Of a DNA stretch of 64,000 nt, positions 33,235 through 41,492 are shown piece by piece; the first letter of the stretch is position 1, and the number at the start of each line of letters is the position of its first letter. Made by a program: the position numbers and the translations under genes. Location of the stretch: positions 1,922,001 to 1,986,000 of the forward strand of contig CAVOTH010000004.1 of assembly GCA_963699085.1 (NCBI GenBank), in the 5' to 3' direction. A model generated the notes under the pieces. It did no database searches, had not been told where the DNA came from, and saw only the letters and a list, made by a program, of their open reading frames with translations. Origin of the DNA: Bog-756 sp963699085. GTDB lineage: Bacteria; Actinomycetota; Acidimicrobiia; Acidimicrobiales; RAAP-2.

Positions 33235-34728
33235 TCACGGAGTCGGTGTGCGGCCGTCGGCCACCAGGTCGGCAGCCGCGCGCAGCCGGGCCAGCGTCCG
33301 GTCGGGTCCGAGGGCTTCGAGGGCCTCGAACAGCGGCGGTCCCACCCGCCGACCGGTCACCGCCACGCGGATCGGGGCCTGTGCCTTGCCGAGCTTGCGC
33401 CCGACCGAATCAGCCACTTCGTTGGTGGCGGCGTGGAGCGCGGTCGCGGTCCATTCGCCACGCAGCGCCTCGTAGGCCCCGATGGCAGACTCGAGGATGG
33501 TGAAGGCGCCGTCGTCCCCCGACATCGCCTTGGCCCACCCATCCGGATCGAATTCGGGAGTCTCGAAGAAGAGGAAGTCGACCATGCCGGGCACCTCGCC
33601 GAGAGTGGCCACCCGCTCCTGTACGACCGGCGCCATGGCCGAGAACACCTCGTCGTCGAACGCATCCGGCGGCCACGGGGCGCTGTCCCCGGTGAGCCAC
33701 GGACGACAGGCCTCGACGAACTCCGACGTCGACAGACTGCGGATGTACTCGCCGTTCATATGGGTGAGCTTGGCCACGTCGAAGAAGGCCGGCGAGTGGT
33801 TGACGTCGGCCAGCCGGAACCACTCCACCATCTGTTGGCGGGTGAATATCTCGTTCTCGTCGTTGGGCGGGCTCCACCCGAGCAAGCCCAGATAGTTCAC
33901 GAATGCGTCGGGCAGGTAGCCCTGGTCGCGATAGGACTCGACGGCGACCGGGTCCTTGCGCTTCGACAGCTTCTTGCGTGCCTCGTTCACCAGCATGGGT
34001 AGGTGAGCGAAGACCGGCAATGGCGGGGTGGGGGCCCCGGCCTCGCCGAAGGTGCCATCGGTGGTCCAACCGATCCGGTCCAGTGATTCCCACACCAGGA
34101 TGCCCTTGGGAGTGGTGGGCAGGAGGTCCTCGCCCCTGATCACATGGGTGATGGCCATGTCGATGTCGTCGACCACATTGGCCAGGACGAATAGAGGTGC
34201 TCCGTTCCCCTTGACAGCTATGAAGTCGTCCATGGCCGCACAGGGGAATTCGACGTCACCGCGGATGACATCGGGTACCACGGTGACGCCTTCATCAGGG
34301 GTGATGAACCGGAGGGCGCGACCTTCGCCCCGACCAAGGCCCAGGTGCCGGCAGTGCCCGTCGTAGCCCGGGGTGAGGATTCCGGCCGCCTTGTTCCGGG
34401 ACGTCACCTCTTCGTGGGTGCAACTACAGGCGTACAGGCTCCCGGCGTCCCACAGGGCGTCAATGGCCTGGTGGTAGCGCTCGGTGCGCAGCGACTGGCG
34501 GTAGGGACCTTCGTCGGCGTCCATCCCCAGCCAGTGGAGCGCAGTCAGGATCCCATCGACCCACTCCTCACGGTTCCGTTCGGCGTCGGTGTCCTCGATC
34601 CGGAGGACGAAGGTGCCCCCGGACTGGCGCGCCACCAGCCAGTTGAACAGCGCTGTCCGGGCACTCCCCACATGGAAGTAGCCCGTCGGGGACGGTGCGA
34701 AGCGGACCCTCGGGGTATCGGGCGACAC
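33235..34728 (-). CDS. gltX: Glutamate--tRNA ligase
   Basis: This 497-residue class I aminoacyl-tRNA synthetase charges tRNA-Glu, and possibly tRNA-Gln in organisms using amidation. The HIGH region is PSPTGYFHVGSARTALFNW (HVGS variant), the zinc-knuckle region has CSCTHEEV and HCRHLG, and the KMSKS equivalent is KKLSKRKD. The GTG at 34728 starts directly before VRFAPSPTG; the open frame further upstream is a shadow of the ferredoxin gene. It lies 7 bases downstream of the ferredoxin stop on the same strand. tRNA-Glu and tRNA-Gln genes lie 3 kb away. Confidence 0.96.
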   Translation of the reverse strand: MSPDTPRVRFAPSPTGYFHVGSARTALFNWLVARQSGGTFVLRIEDTDAERNREEWVDGILTALHWLGMDADEGPYRQSLRTERYHQAIDALWDAGSLYACSCTHEEVTSRNKAAGILTPGYDGHCRHLGLGRGEGRALRFITPDEGVTVVPDVIRGDVEFPCAAMDDFIAVKGNGAPLFVLANVVDDIDMAITHVIRGEDLLPTTPKGILVWESLDRIGWTTDGTFGEAGAPTPPLPVFAHLPMLVNEARKKLSKRKDPVAVESYRDQGYLPDAFVNYLGLLGWSPPNDENEIFTRQQMVEWFRLADVNHSPAFFDVAKLTHMNGEYIRSLSTSEFVEACRPWLTGDSAPWPPDAFDDEVFSAMAPVVQERVATLGEVPGMVDFLFFETPEFDPDGWAKAMSGDDGAFTILESAIGAYEALRGEWTATALHAATNEVADSVGRKLGKAQAPIRVAVTGRRVGPPLFEALEALGPDRTLARLRAAADLVADGRTPTP

Positions 34729-34735
34729 GCCCGGC

Positions 34736-34934
34736 TTACTCGTCCTCGACGATGGTGATCGCGCCCGTCGGGCACCCGTTGGCTGCCTGCCGCACGGCCT
34801 CGCGGCAGCTCCTCGCCCGGGTGCTCGTTCAGGACGTAGAGGAAGCCGTCGTCGCGGACCTCGAAGACTTCGGGGGCGATGCCCATGCACACGGCATTGC
34901 TGGCGCACTCGTCGTAGTCCACAACAATTTTCAC
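34736..34934 (-). CDS. [3Fe-4S]-type ferredoxin (one frameshift)
   Basis: This is a small electron carrier of the type that feeds actinobacterial P450s. GTG 34934 has GGAGG 6 bases upstream and the protein begins KIVVDYDECASNAVCMGIAPE with the first two cluster cysteines. The frame breaks at the GG pair 34804-34805. Dropping one base yields ELREAVRQAANGCPTGAITI with the third Cys, and a TAA at 34736, giving exactly 65 residues. The uncorrected frame runs on as an Arg-rich tail inside gltX. The P450 at 17.4 kb is a possible partner. Confidence 0.82.
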
Positions 34935-35054
34935 AGGAATCCTCCGGGAGTTCGGTGGCGGCGACCTACTGTACCGGCCCCGGAGCCGGGTGCCACGACA
35001 ACCTCAGCCACCCCTTGATTCTCCCGATTCGACGTCCGGATCGACCGGTCCTGG

Positions 35055-35511
35055 TCAGAAGGAGGCGGTCGTCCTTCGGATGAGTTTGACGACCTTGGTG
35101 GTCAAATTCGAGGCAGAAGTCGTAGGTGACGGAGTCGCCTACGGTCACATATCCCGAGGTGTCGGCGGTCACCGTCCCGGTGAAGTCGTACTCGGCCCGG
35201 CCGGCGATACATGCGCCCTGACCAGGTGAGGTGACGGATCCGGTGTAGGAGGTGGTCGTTCTGCTCTTGTACCAGCTCAACGTGCCACCGGTCATGATGT
35301 TGGGCCCGGCGAAGGCGGCGCCGGCTTGGGCTACGCCGCACTTGGAGATCACGACTTTCGAAGTGAGGTGCCCGGAGATCTTGTGACAGATCAGTGGAGG
35401 GGTACTGGCCGAGGCCATCGTCGAACCCTCTACCGCAGTCACCCCTGCCGCTCCGACCCCTAGCGCGAGCGCCATGGCCAGCGCTCCCCTGGTCATCCGA
35501 TTGTCGAGCAC
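35055..35511 (-). CDS. Secreted 4-Cys hypothetical protein (paralogue of the one at 1.4 kb; one frameshift)
   Basis: GTG 35511 with GGGGAGG upstream starts a signal peptide (hydrophobic MALALGVGAAGVTAV, cleavage near SAS-T). The mature part has ICHKISGHLTSK, a Cys five residues later, a Trp, GACIAGRAEYDF and VTYDFC, paralleling the four cysteines and LT-K motif of the product at 1352-1810. The uninterrupted frame continues to 34966, but dropping one base from the AAA at 35104-35106 gives an end LTTKVVKLIRRTTASF with a stop at 35055, better codon use and the terminal Phe shared with the paralogue. Function unknown; probably extracellular. Confidence 0.75.
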
Positions 35512-35713
35512 GCCCCAGCCTCCCCGTTCGGGATCCGGCACTGTGCGCTGGCCGGTCACCGGGTGCCATGTCACCACGCCGCAGACCACGACGCAACCCT
35601 CCGACCACCGGCCCTGGGGCGGAGGCATGGCGTAGGCCAGCCGTCGACACCCTGCGTGGGTAGTTGGTCGACGGTCGGTGACCGGTCATCCGTTGCGGCC
35701 CGGCCCCTGTGGC

Positions 35714-35813
35714 GGTGGACGGAGTCCCCTGATGTGACGGTGGACGGAGTCCCCTGATGTGACGGTGGACGGAGTCCCCTGATGTGACGGTGGACAGAGT
35801 CCCCTAATCTTGC
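35714..35813 (+). repeat. Four tandem 25-bp repeats upstream of DUF2277 gene
   Basis: The unit GGTGGACGGAGTCCCCTGATG plus TGAC is repeated perfectly at 35714, 35739 and 35764, with a decayed fourth copy at 35789-35813. The array ends 4 bases before the ATG of the next gene, so it occupies its promoter and ribosome-site region. It could be a regulatory iteron or a simple slippage product. Confidence 0.85.
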
Positions 35814-35817
35814 CTAT

Positions 35818-36072
35818 ATGTGCCGCAATATCACCGTCCTCCGGGGACTCGAGCCCCCGGCATCGCCCGAAGAGGTTGCTGCCGCAGCGCTCCAGTACGT
35901 GCGCAAGGTCGGTGGGGTCCAGGCCCCGTCGGCGGCCACGTCCGAGGCCATGGACCGCGCCGTCAAAGCCGTGGCCGAGGCGACGGCCACCCTGCTGGCT
36001 GAACTGCCGCCCCGACGGAATCCACCGTCGACCGTGCCGCCGCTCCGTCGGCTGCGCGGGCCGGCCGCCTGA
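35818..36072 (+). CDS. DUF2277 domain-containing protein
   Basis: This 84-residue protein opens MCRNITVLRGLEPPASPEEV, the signature of DUF2277, followed by AALQYVRKVGGVQAPS and a helical tail. It is small, soluble and of unknown function. It is common in actinobacteria and proteobacteria. ATG 35818 has no Shine-Dalgarno because the tandem repeats run up to it, so translation may be leaderless or depend on the repeat region. The last 15 residues are Arg/Pro-rich and less typical. Confidence 0.85.
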   Translation: MCRNITVLRGLEPPASPEEVAAAALQYVRKVGGVQAPSAATSEAMDRAVKAVAEATATLLAELPPRRNPPSTVPPLRRLRGPAA

Positions 36073-36166
36073 TCCCTACGCCAGCTCGAGCGACCGGGCC
36101 AGCTCCACCGACTCGAGCAGGCGTCCTCCTTACCGCCTTACCGCGACCCGCCCGTATGCTCCGACA

Positions 36167-36622
36167 ATGATCACCGAGCGACTCGTCGAACTGGGCATCG
36201 AGCTACCGCCGGTGTCTCCGCCCGTCGGCAACTACCTCGCCTGCGTCGTGGTCGGCGACACCGTGCACGTCGGCGGGCACGGCCCCATCGGCGGTCCGGA
36301 GCGCTTCACCGGAAAGGTCGGCTCCGACCTCACCCTGGAGGACGGCTACCGGGCGGCCCGGGCCACCGCTCTCTCGATCCTGGCCACCCTGCAGGCCGAG
36401 TTGGGCGACCTCGACCGGATCGAGCGGTTCGTCAGGGTCTTCGGGATGGTCAATGTCGCCCCGGGGTTCAACCGGACCCCGACGGTGCTCGATGGGTGTT
36501 CGGATCTGCTCGTCGATGTCTTCGGAGACGCCGGACGTCACACCCGGAGTGCGGTGGGCATGGCCGAGCTCCCCTTCGACATCCCGGTAGAGATCGAGCT
36601 CGCGGCAACGTTGCGCGCCTAG
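36167..36622 (+). CDS. RidA/YjgF family protein
   Basis: This 151-residue protein has the YjgF/UK114 fold, which in RidA itself hydrolyses reactive enamine/imine intermediates. Visible elements are LPPVSPPVGNYLACVVVGDTVHVGGHGP, GYRAARATALSILATLQAELGDLDRI and RSAVGMAELPFDIPVEIEL. The version is the longer, RidA-like subgroup found in many bacteria; the catalytic Arg of true RidA is represented at HTRSAVG. Start ATG 36167 is the first in frame after an upstream stop-rich stretch. It converges with the thiolase gene, 8 bases away. Confidence 0.88.
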   Translation: MITERLVELGIELPPVSPPVGNYLACVVVGDTVHVGGHGPIGGPERFTGKVGSDLTLEDGYRAARATALSILATLQAELGDLDRIERFVRVFGMVNVAPGFNRTPTVLDGCSDLLVDVFGDAGRHTRSAVGMAELPFDIPVEIELAATLRA

Positions 36623-36630
36623 CCCCACCG

Positions 36631-37785
36631 TCAGGGCTTGTCGCTACCGACCACCCACATGGAGAAGAACTGCGAGCCGCCGCCGTAGGCCTGGCCGAGC
36701 GCCAGCTTCGCCCCGTCCACCTGGTGCTCACCGGCCTGGCCGCGCACCTGCATGGCCACCTCGAGGAAGCGGAGCATGCCCGAGGCACCGATCGGGTTGG
36801 ACGACAGCACACCACCGGAGGCGTTCCAGGGGATGTCGCCGTCGAAGGCGGTGGCCCCGGCCTCGGTCAGCTTCCACCCGTCACCGAGGTCGCAGAAGCC
36901 GAGGTTCTCGAGCCACATCGGCTCGTACCAACTGAAGGGCACATAGATTTCGGCGCAGTCGAACTGCTCCCGGGGGTTGGTGACCCCGGCCTGGGCGTAC
37001 ACGTCGGCCGAGCAGTCGCGACCGGCCTGCGGGTTGATCTGGTCACGACCGGCGAACATCGTGGGCTCCGAGCGCATGGCCATGCCGTGGACCCACGCCG
37101 GCGGGTAGTGGCCGGACAGCGAGTCCTCGGCGGCCAGGATCATGGCCGCGGCACCGTCGGAGGAAGGGCATGCCTCGAGGTAGCGCAGCGGGTCCCACAA
37201 CATCATCGAGTCCTCGACCATCTTCATGTCGATGTCGGCCAGGTGGAGGTGCGCGTACGGATTGCGCATGGCGTTCTTGCGATCCTTGACCGCCACCATC
37301 CGACCGATGTAGTCCGGTGCACCCGAGCGGCGCATGTAGGCCCGGATGTGGGGAGCGAAGTAGCCGCCGGCACCGGCGAGCAACGGGGCGGCAAACGGCT
37401 GGGGCACCGACAGCGCCCACATGGCATCAGAGTCCGACTGCTTCTCGTAGGCGACGGTCAGCACCCGCTTGTGGATACCGGACGAGATGAGGTGGGCCGC
37501 CACCAGCGCGGTGGACCCCCCGACCGAGCCGGCGGTGTGGACCCGGATCATCGGCTTGCCGACGGCCCCCAGGGCGGGTGCCAAATAGATCTCCGGCATC
37601 ATGTTGCCCTCGAACATGTCCGGCGCCTTGCCGATGACCACGGCATCGATGTCCGACCAGTTCAGATCGGCGTCGGCCAGTGCCATCTTGGCCGCCTCGC
37701 GTACCAGGCCGGCGATGGACACGTCGTCCCGCTTGGCCTTGTGGTGGGTCTGGCCCACCCCGACGACTGCACAGCGCTCTGCCAT
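36631..37785 (-). CDS. Ltp-type thiolase-like protein (Ltp3-like), no catalytic Cys
   Basis: This 384-residue thiolase-fold protein of the SCP-x/lipid-transfer group begins CAVVGVGQT and ends near GGSQFFSMWVVG, with C-terminal NASGGVLSSNPIGASG. At the nucleophile position the sequence is HTAGSVGGSTA, with no Cys, so it is probably a retro-aldolase or non-catalytic partner rather than a thiolase. Its ATG overlaps the stop of the next thiolase (TGATG). The order DUF35-DUF35-thiolase-thiolase resembles the mycobacterial Rv3521-Rv3523 (Ltp4, Ltp3) block of the cholesterol regulon, so steroid or branched acyl-CoA side-chain cleavage is a reasonable inference. Confidence 0.86.
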   Translation of the reverse strand: MAERCAVVGVGQTHHKAKRDDVSIAGLVREAAKMALADADLNWSDIDAVVIGKAPDMFEGNMMPEIYLAPALGAVGKPMIRVHTAGSVGGSTALVAAHLISSGIHKRVLTVAYEKQSDSDAMWALSVPQPFAAPLLAGAGGYFAPHIRAYMRRSGAPDYIGRMVAVKDRKNAMRNPYAHLHLADIDMKMVEDSMMLWDPLRYLEACPSSDGAAAMILAAEDSLSGHYPPAWVHGMAMRSEPTMFAGRDQINPQAGRDCSADVYAQAGVTNPREQFDCAEIYVPFSWYEPMWLENLGFCDLGDGWKLTEAGATAFDGDIPWNASGGVLSSNPIGASGMLRFLEVAMQVRGQAGEHQVDGAKLALGQAYGGGSQFFSMWVVGSDKP

Positions 37786-38861
37786 CACGCACCCTCCAGG
37801 ACGCATACGAGGTTCTGTTGGAGACACGGGCCCGAGGTGGCGTGGGCCACCGCCCGGTCGGCCTGGCCCGAGCGGATCCGCTCGGCGGCCTCGCCGATCC
37901 GGATCAGTCCGGCGGACATCAGCGGGTTGGCGGCCAGTGCGCCGCCCGACGGGTTGACGAGAACCGAGTCATCGAGTCCGAGGGCCTCGACCAGGATCTG
38001 CTCCTGATGGGCGAACGGGGCGTGGACCTCGGCGACGTCGACCGATCCCGCGCCCACACCGGCCACTTCCGCCGCTTTGGCGGTCGACGACGACGTGGTG
38101 AGATCCCGCGCCCCCAACGAGTGGGTTTCGATCCGGTGGTCGAACCCGGTGATCCACACCGGGCGATCGGACCACTGGCGTGCTTTGTCCCCGGCAGCCA
38201 GCACGATGGCCGCAGCGCCGTCGGTGATCGGCGGCAGGCTGTGACGCCGGAGTGGGGCGACCACGTAGTCGTCCTCCAGGAGCACCTCGGGAGCGATGTC
38301 GGACCGCACCTGCGCCTTGGGATTGTCGAGGGCGTTGCGGCGGTTCCGCGACGCCACGGCGGCGAAGTCGGCCTCGGTGGCCTTGCCGGCGTCGATGAGC
38401 GCCCGGGCCTGCAGGGCGTTGAGGCTCACGATGTCCGGCCACAATGGGGCCTCGTAGTACGGGTCGAGCTGCAGCGTCAGGATCTCGTTGAGGTCGCCCA
38501 ACGACGAGCGACCGAACGAGTAGACGAGTGCGGCGTCGATCTCGCCTTCCTGGAACAGCACCCACGCTTCGTAGAGTGCCCAGGCGCCGTCCATCTCGAC
38601 ATGGCTCTCACTCCGCGGCGGCCACACGCCGACAGCGTCGAGGGCCATCACGAAGCTGAACGGTCCGCCGATCAGATAGTCGGTGGACCCCGAGCAGATG
38701 AAGTCGACGTCGTCCTTGGTGATACCGATGTTGCCGAATACCTCGCCGATCACCGGCAACAGGCCTTCGGCCTCGTTGCGACTGTCGTCCTTGCGTACGT
38801 TCTGCGACTGGGCGAACGATGCGATCGAAACAGGTCGGATGGTCCTTCCGGCGGCGCTCAC
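37785..38861 (-). CDS. Ltp-type thiolase-like protein (Ltp4-like), no catalytic Cys
   Basis: This 358-residue thiolase-fold protein is partner to the gene downstream. It has the N-domain (VRKDDSRNEAEGLLPVIGEVF, FICSGSTDY) and the C-domain (EVHAPFAHQEQILVEALGL, VNPSGGALAANPLMSAG, with HATSGPCLQQN near the end). At the usual nucleophile site it reads HVEMDGAWALYEA, so the active Cys is absent. GTG 38861 overlaps the stop of the DUF35 gene (GTGA) with AAGGAG just upstream. It probably forms a hetero-complex with the other Ltp protein and the DUF35 proteins. An aldolase on acyl-CoA is inferred. Confidence 0.86.
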   Translation of the reverse strand: MSAAGRTIRPVSIASFAQSQNVRKDDSRNEAEGLLPVIGEVFGNIGITKDDVDFICSGSTDYLIGGPFSFVMALDAVGVWPPRSESHVEMDGAWALYEAWVLFQEGEIDAALVYSFGRSSLGDLNEILTLQLDPYYEAPLWPDIVSLNALQARALIDAGKATEADFAAVASRNRRNALDNPKAQVRSDIAPEVLLEDDYVVAPLRRHSLPPITDGAAAIVLAAGDKARQWSDRPVWITGFDHRIETHSLGARDLTTSSSTAKAAEVAGVGAGSVDVAEVHAPFAHQEQILVEALGLDDSVLVNPSGGALAANPLMSAGLIRIGEAAERIRSGQADRAVAHATSGPCLQQNLVCVLEGA

Positions 38862-39364
38862 AGGTACTCCTTATAGGTGTCGTAGTCGGCGTCGGGCTCG
38901 CCGTTGGGCCGGAAGTACCTGACTGATGCCAGGGACGGGACCAGCTCGGACTCGTCGACCCACACCGCCTCGACCCGCATCCCCATGCGGATCTGATCGG
39001 TGGGGATCTCCTGGATGAGTCCCATGAACGAGAGGTTGGCCCCGTCTAAAAGGATCTGGGCACAGATGTAGGGAATCTCGATCGACTGGCCGGCGAAGGG
39101 CACGTTGACCACGCAGTAGGTGGTGACGGTGCCCGAATTGCCGAGCATCACGTCCTCGGTGGTGGCCACGCCGTCGGTCGGGCAGGTGCCCCGGCTCGGT
39201 ACGTAGACCTTGCCGCACTTCGGGCAGCGCTGGCCGTGGAACTCAGCCCGCTCGAGACCGCGCAGAAATGTTGACTGGGCCACTCCGGGTGTGAATTCGA
39301 AGTCCAGTCGGATGGGGGTGGCGAGGGTGGTCACCGGCCCCGGATCAGTCGACTCGTCGGCCAT
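38858..39364 (-). CDS. DUF35 Zn-ribbon/OB-fold protein
   Basis: This 168-residue protein has a rubredoxin-like zinc ribbon and OB fold. Ribbon ligands are C47, C50 and C61, with D64 in place of the fourth Cys (RCPKCGKVYVPS then CPTDG). The OB part includes GTVTTYCVVNVPF and ANLSFMGLI. DUF35 proteins pair with thiolase-fold enzymes (for example the ChsH2 C-domain with Ltp2) and shape their active sites. It overlaps both neighbours (TGATG upstream, GTGA downstream), so expression with the two thiolases is tightly coupled. Confidence 0.9.
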   Translation of the reverse strand: MADESTDPGPVTTLATPIRLDFEFTPGVAQSTFLRGLERAEFHGQRCPKCGKVYVPSRGTCPTDGVATTEDVMLGNSGTVTTYCVVNVPFAGQSIEIPYICAQILLDGANLSFMGLIQEIPTDQIRMGMRVEAVWVDESELVPSLASVRYFRPNGEPDADYDTYKEYL

Positions 39365-39822
39365 CAGGATGCACCTCCTTCGACCACGAAGGCCTCGAGG
39401 TCGGACATGGAACCGATGCGCTCGGCGGCGGGACGGAACCGGGCGGTGACCCGGGTGCCGGTGGCGAGGGCTTCGGGACCCGACGCGTCGACGGCGTGGA
39501 GTATGGCGGTGTCGGCGCCGTCGAGCTTCACCAGCGCCCAGGCGAACGGCGTCTGCAGGGGGTGTTTGCGCAGTGGGTGGGAGACCCACGCCCACGACTC
39601 GATGACCCCGCCGGGACCGACCGGGACCAGTTCGCCGACATCTTCGCTGGTGATCGGGTCGTACTCGGTGGGCGGCACGATGACCCGTCCGTCCGAGCCC
39701 GTCGCCCCGAGGAAGGTGCCGTCGCGCATACCGGTCAGAAAGGCGCCGATGATCGGCCCGGTAGAGCGCGAATACGGATATTCGAGATGGTGCTCTGCGT
39801 GCAGGACTTCGCTGTCAGCCAT
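39364..39822 (-). CDS. DUF35-like OB-fold protein without zinc ribbon
   Basis: This 152-residue protein is first in the four-gene operon. It contains the EYPYSRSTGPIIGAFLTGMRDG helix-strand and an OB-like second half (IESWAWVSHPL, TPFAWALVKLDGADTAILHAVD, GTRVTARFR), but the zinc-binding cysteines are missing. Mycobacterial Rv3521 appears to combine two such units, so this and the next gene may be a split version. ATG 39822 has GGGGGAGG 5 bases upstream. Probable subunit of an acyl-CoA aldolase or hydratase complex. Confidence 0.82.
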   Translation of the reverse strand: MADSEVLHAEHHLEYPYSRSTGPIIGAFLTGMRDGTFLGATGSDGRVIVPPTEYDPITSEDVGELVPVGPGGVIESWAWVSHPLRKHPLQTPFAWALVKLDGADTAILHAVDASGPEALATGTRVTARFRPAAERIGSMSDLEAFVVEGGAS

Positions 39823-39979
39823 GTCGACCTCCCCCTTGGCTTGCGTCGGACGTGACGGAGGAAATGTAGAACAGATTTCAGTTTTGTGCCTCATTCGACC
39901 GGAATCCGGCCCCACAGAGCGTACCGAGCCACCCCGTCGACCCGTACTCGACGCCGCGCCCGGGGTTCGCTTCATGCGT

Positions 39980-41386
39980 TCAGCGCCGGGCGGGCTGCTT
40001 CTTCTTCGTGGCGGACCCCGACGGGCGTGCCTTCGACCCGGCCGGAGGGCGGCGCTTGGCCGGTGCGACCGGCACTTCGGGGGGCAGGGGCGATGCCGCC
40101 GCCACCAGGATCACCGTGACGGCCGCCATCTGCACCGCCCACCAGACGTAGGGGTTGATCTGCCAGATCCCGACCACCAGGGCGACGACAGCAGCCACCA
40201 GTGCGATCACGAATCGCCGGGTGCTGGCCCGGGCCGCAATGAGGATCCCGACGGCCAGGGCCGGCCATACGTAGTAGGCGGTCATGACCGACTCGGTGTA
40301 AGTGCGCAGCGCCAGCGCCAGGGCTGCGCCCCACACGATCATCTCGTGGCGCTGCCGCCACCGGAGCGACCACCAGCCGATGCCGGCGGAGAGCGCCAGG
40401 GCCACCAGGCGGAGTGGCCCGCCGCCCACGGTCTTGTTGATGCCGGTGCCGCCCAGGTGCGGCGCCAGCGGTGTCCACAGTGTCTTGTGGTTGAACGGGA
40501 GGTTCGGGAAGGTGGGCTGGTCGACCAGCGCGTGGACCACGGCATGGGGGTCGGCCACCAGCGGGCCGACGGTTACGGCCACGGCGGGCACGACCCCCCG
40601 CACCAGTAGCCCGAGTGTGCGATGTCGGCCGCCCAGGACCAGCAGGAGGGGGAACACGACGATGACCAGTGGCTGGACGGCCAGCGCCGCCCCGAAGAAC
40701 CAGCCCGCCCCGGCCCACCGGTCCTGGAAGGCCCACAGCAGAGCCCAGGTGACCAGGGTCACCGCCAGGACATCCTCCGGGTGCCCGGCGACCACGACCA
40801 CCACCCATAACAAGGCGGCCTCGGCGACCGACAGCACGGCTCGCCGCCACCGGGCCACCTCGAGATACTCGGCCATGGCGTCGAATGCGAACAGGGCCGT
40901 GCACGAGATCAACAGGACGTAGGTGCCGAGGAGGGCGAACACGCCCGGGTGCACGGCATAGAGGTTGCCGCCGTGGATCTCCGAGTTGGACAGCACGATC
41001 TTGGTCCCCGGGAACACGTAGTAGTGGCTGCCGGTGAACGGGCGGCCGTGGTTGGTGACCTGGACGAAGATCGTCGAGAAGTGGCCCGACAATGCGCCGA
41101 TGGGCGCCAGCACCGCCAGGAAACCCGGAATGGCCAGGAATCCGGAGCCGTAGATCGAGGCGAAATGCCCGTGGGCGGCGGCGCTCGACGCCCCGTAGGT
41201 CGTCCAGAGGTCCAACGGCGTGATCCACATCGACGGCCGGTGACGCACGATCGCCGACCACCGGAAGAAGTAGAGGAGTCCGCACACCACGAAGACGGCC
41301 GAGGCACCGATCGGCCACCCGCGGCGGACGAGATAGCGCTCGATGCGCTTTTCGAATGAGCTGGATCGAAGGACGGTGGAGGCCAT
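39980..41386 (-). CDS. Polytopic membrane protein (GT87/DUF2029-like)
   Basis: This 468-residue protein has about ten or more membrane helices and a basic Lys/Arg/Pro-rich C-terminal tail of about 45 residues (AKRRPPAGSKAR). The first large external loop after helix 1 (MWITPLDLWTTYGASSAAAHGHFASIYG) with acidic/aromatic residues resembles the polyprenol-sugar-using glycosyltransferase C fold, but no strict motif is seen. ATG 41386 is chosen just before the cytoplasmic leader; 41395 is equally possible. It diverges from the sulfatase gene. Function not known; envelope glycosylation is one possibility. Confidence 0.72.
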   Translation of the reverse strand: MASTVLRSSSFEKRIERYLVRRGWPIGASAVFVVCGLLYFFRWSAIVRHRPSMWITPLDLWTTYGASSAAAHGHFASIYGSGFLAIPGFLAVLAPIGALSGHFSTIFVQVTNHGRPFTGSHYYVFPGTKIVLSNSEIHGGNLYAVHPGVFALLGTYVLLISCTALFAFDAMAEYLEVARWRRAVLSVAEAALLWVVVVVAGHPEDVLAVTLVTWALLWAFQDRWAGAGWFFGAALAVQPLVIVVFPLLLVLGGRHRTLGLLVRGVVPAVAVTVGPLVADPHAVVHALVDQPTFPNLPFNHKTLWTPLAPHLGGTGINKTVGGGPLRLVALALSAGIGWWSLRWRQRHEMIVWGAALALALRTYTESVMTAYYVWPALAVGILIAARASTRRFVIALVAAVVALVVGIWQINPYVWWAVQMAAVTVILVAAASPLPPEVPVAPAKRRPPAGSKARPSGSATKKKQPARR

Positions 41387-41492
41387 CGCCCGCATCCTGT
41401 CATGCCCTTCTCGCGGGAGCACGGGTAACGGCCGGACCGGCGGGACAGATGACCGTGGGATCGACACCGCGGCGGAGCGCTACCGTTCCCCA

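Noticed and set aside
34966..35054. C-terminal extension of the secreted 4-Cys protein
   Set aside because: Codon third-position GC falls sharply after 35104. A one-base correction gives a natural end resembling the paralogue.
35714..35813. CRISPR-like array
   Set aside because: 25-base units are directly abutting, with no spacers and no cas genes nearby.
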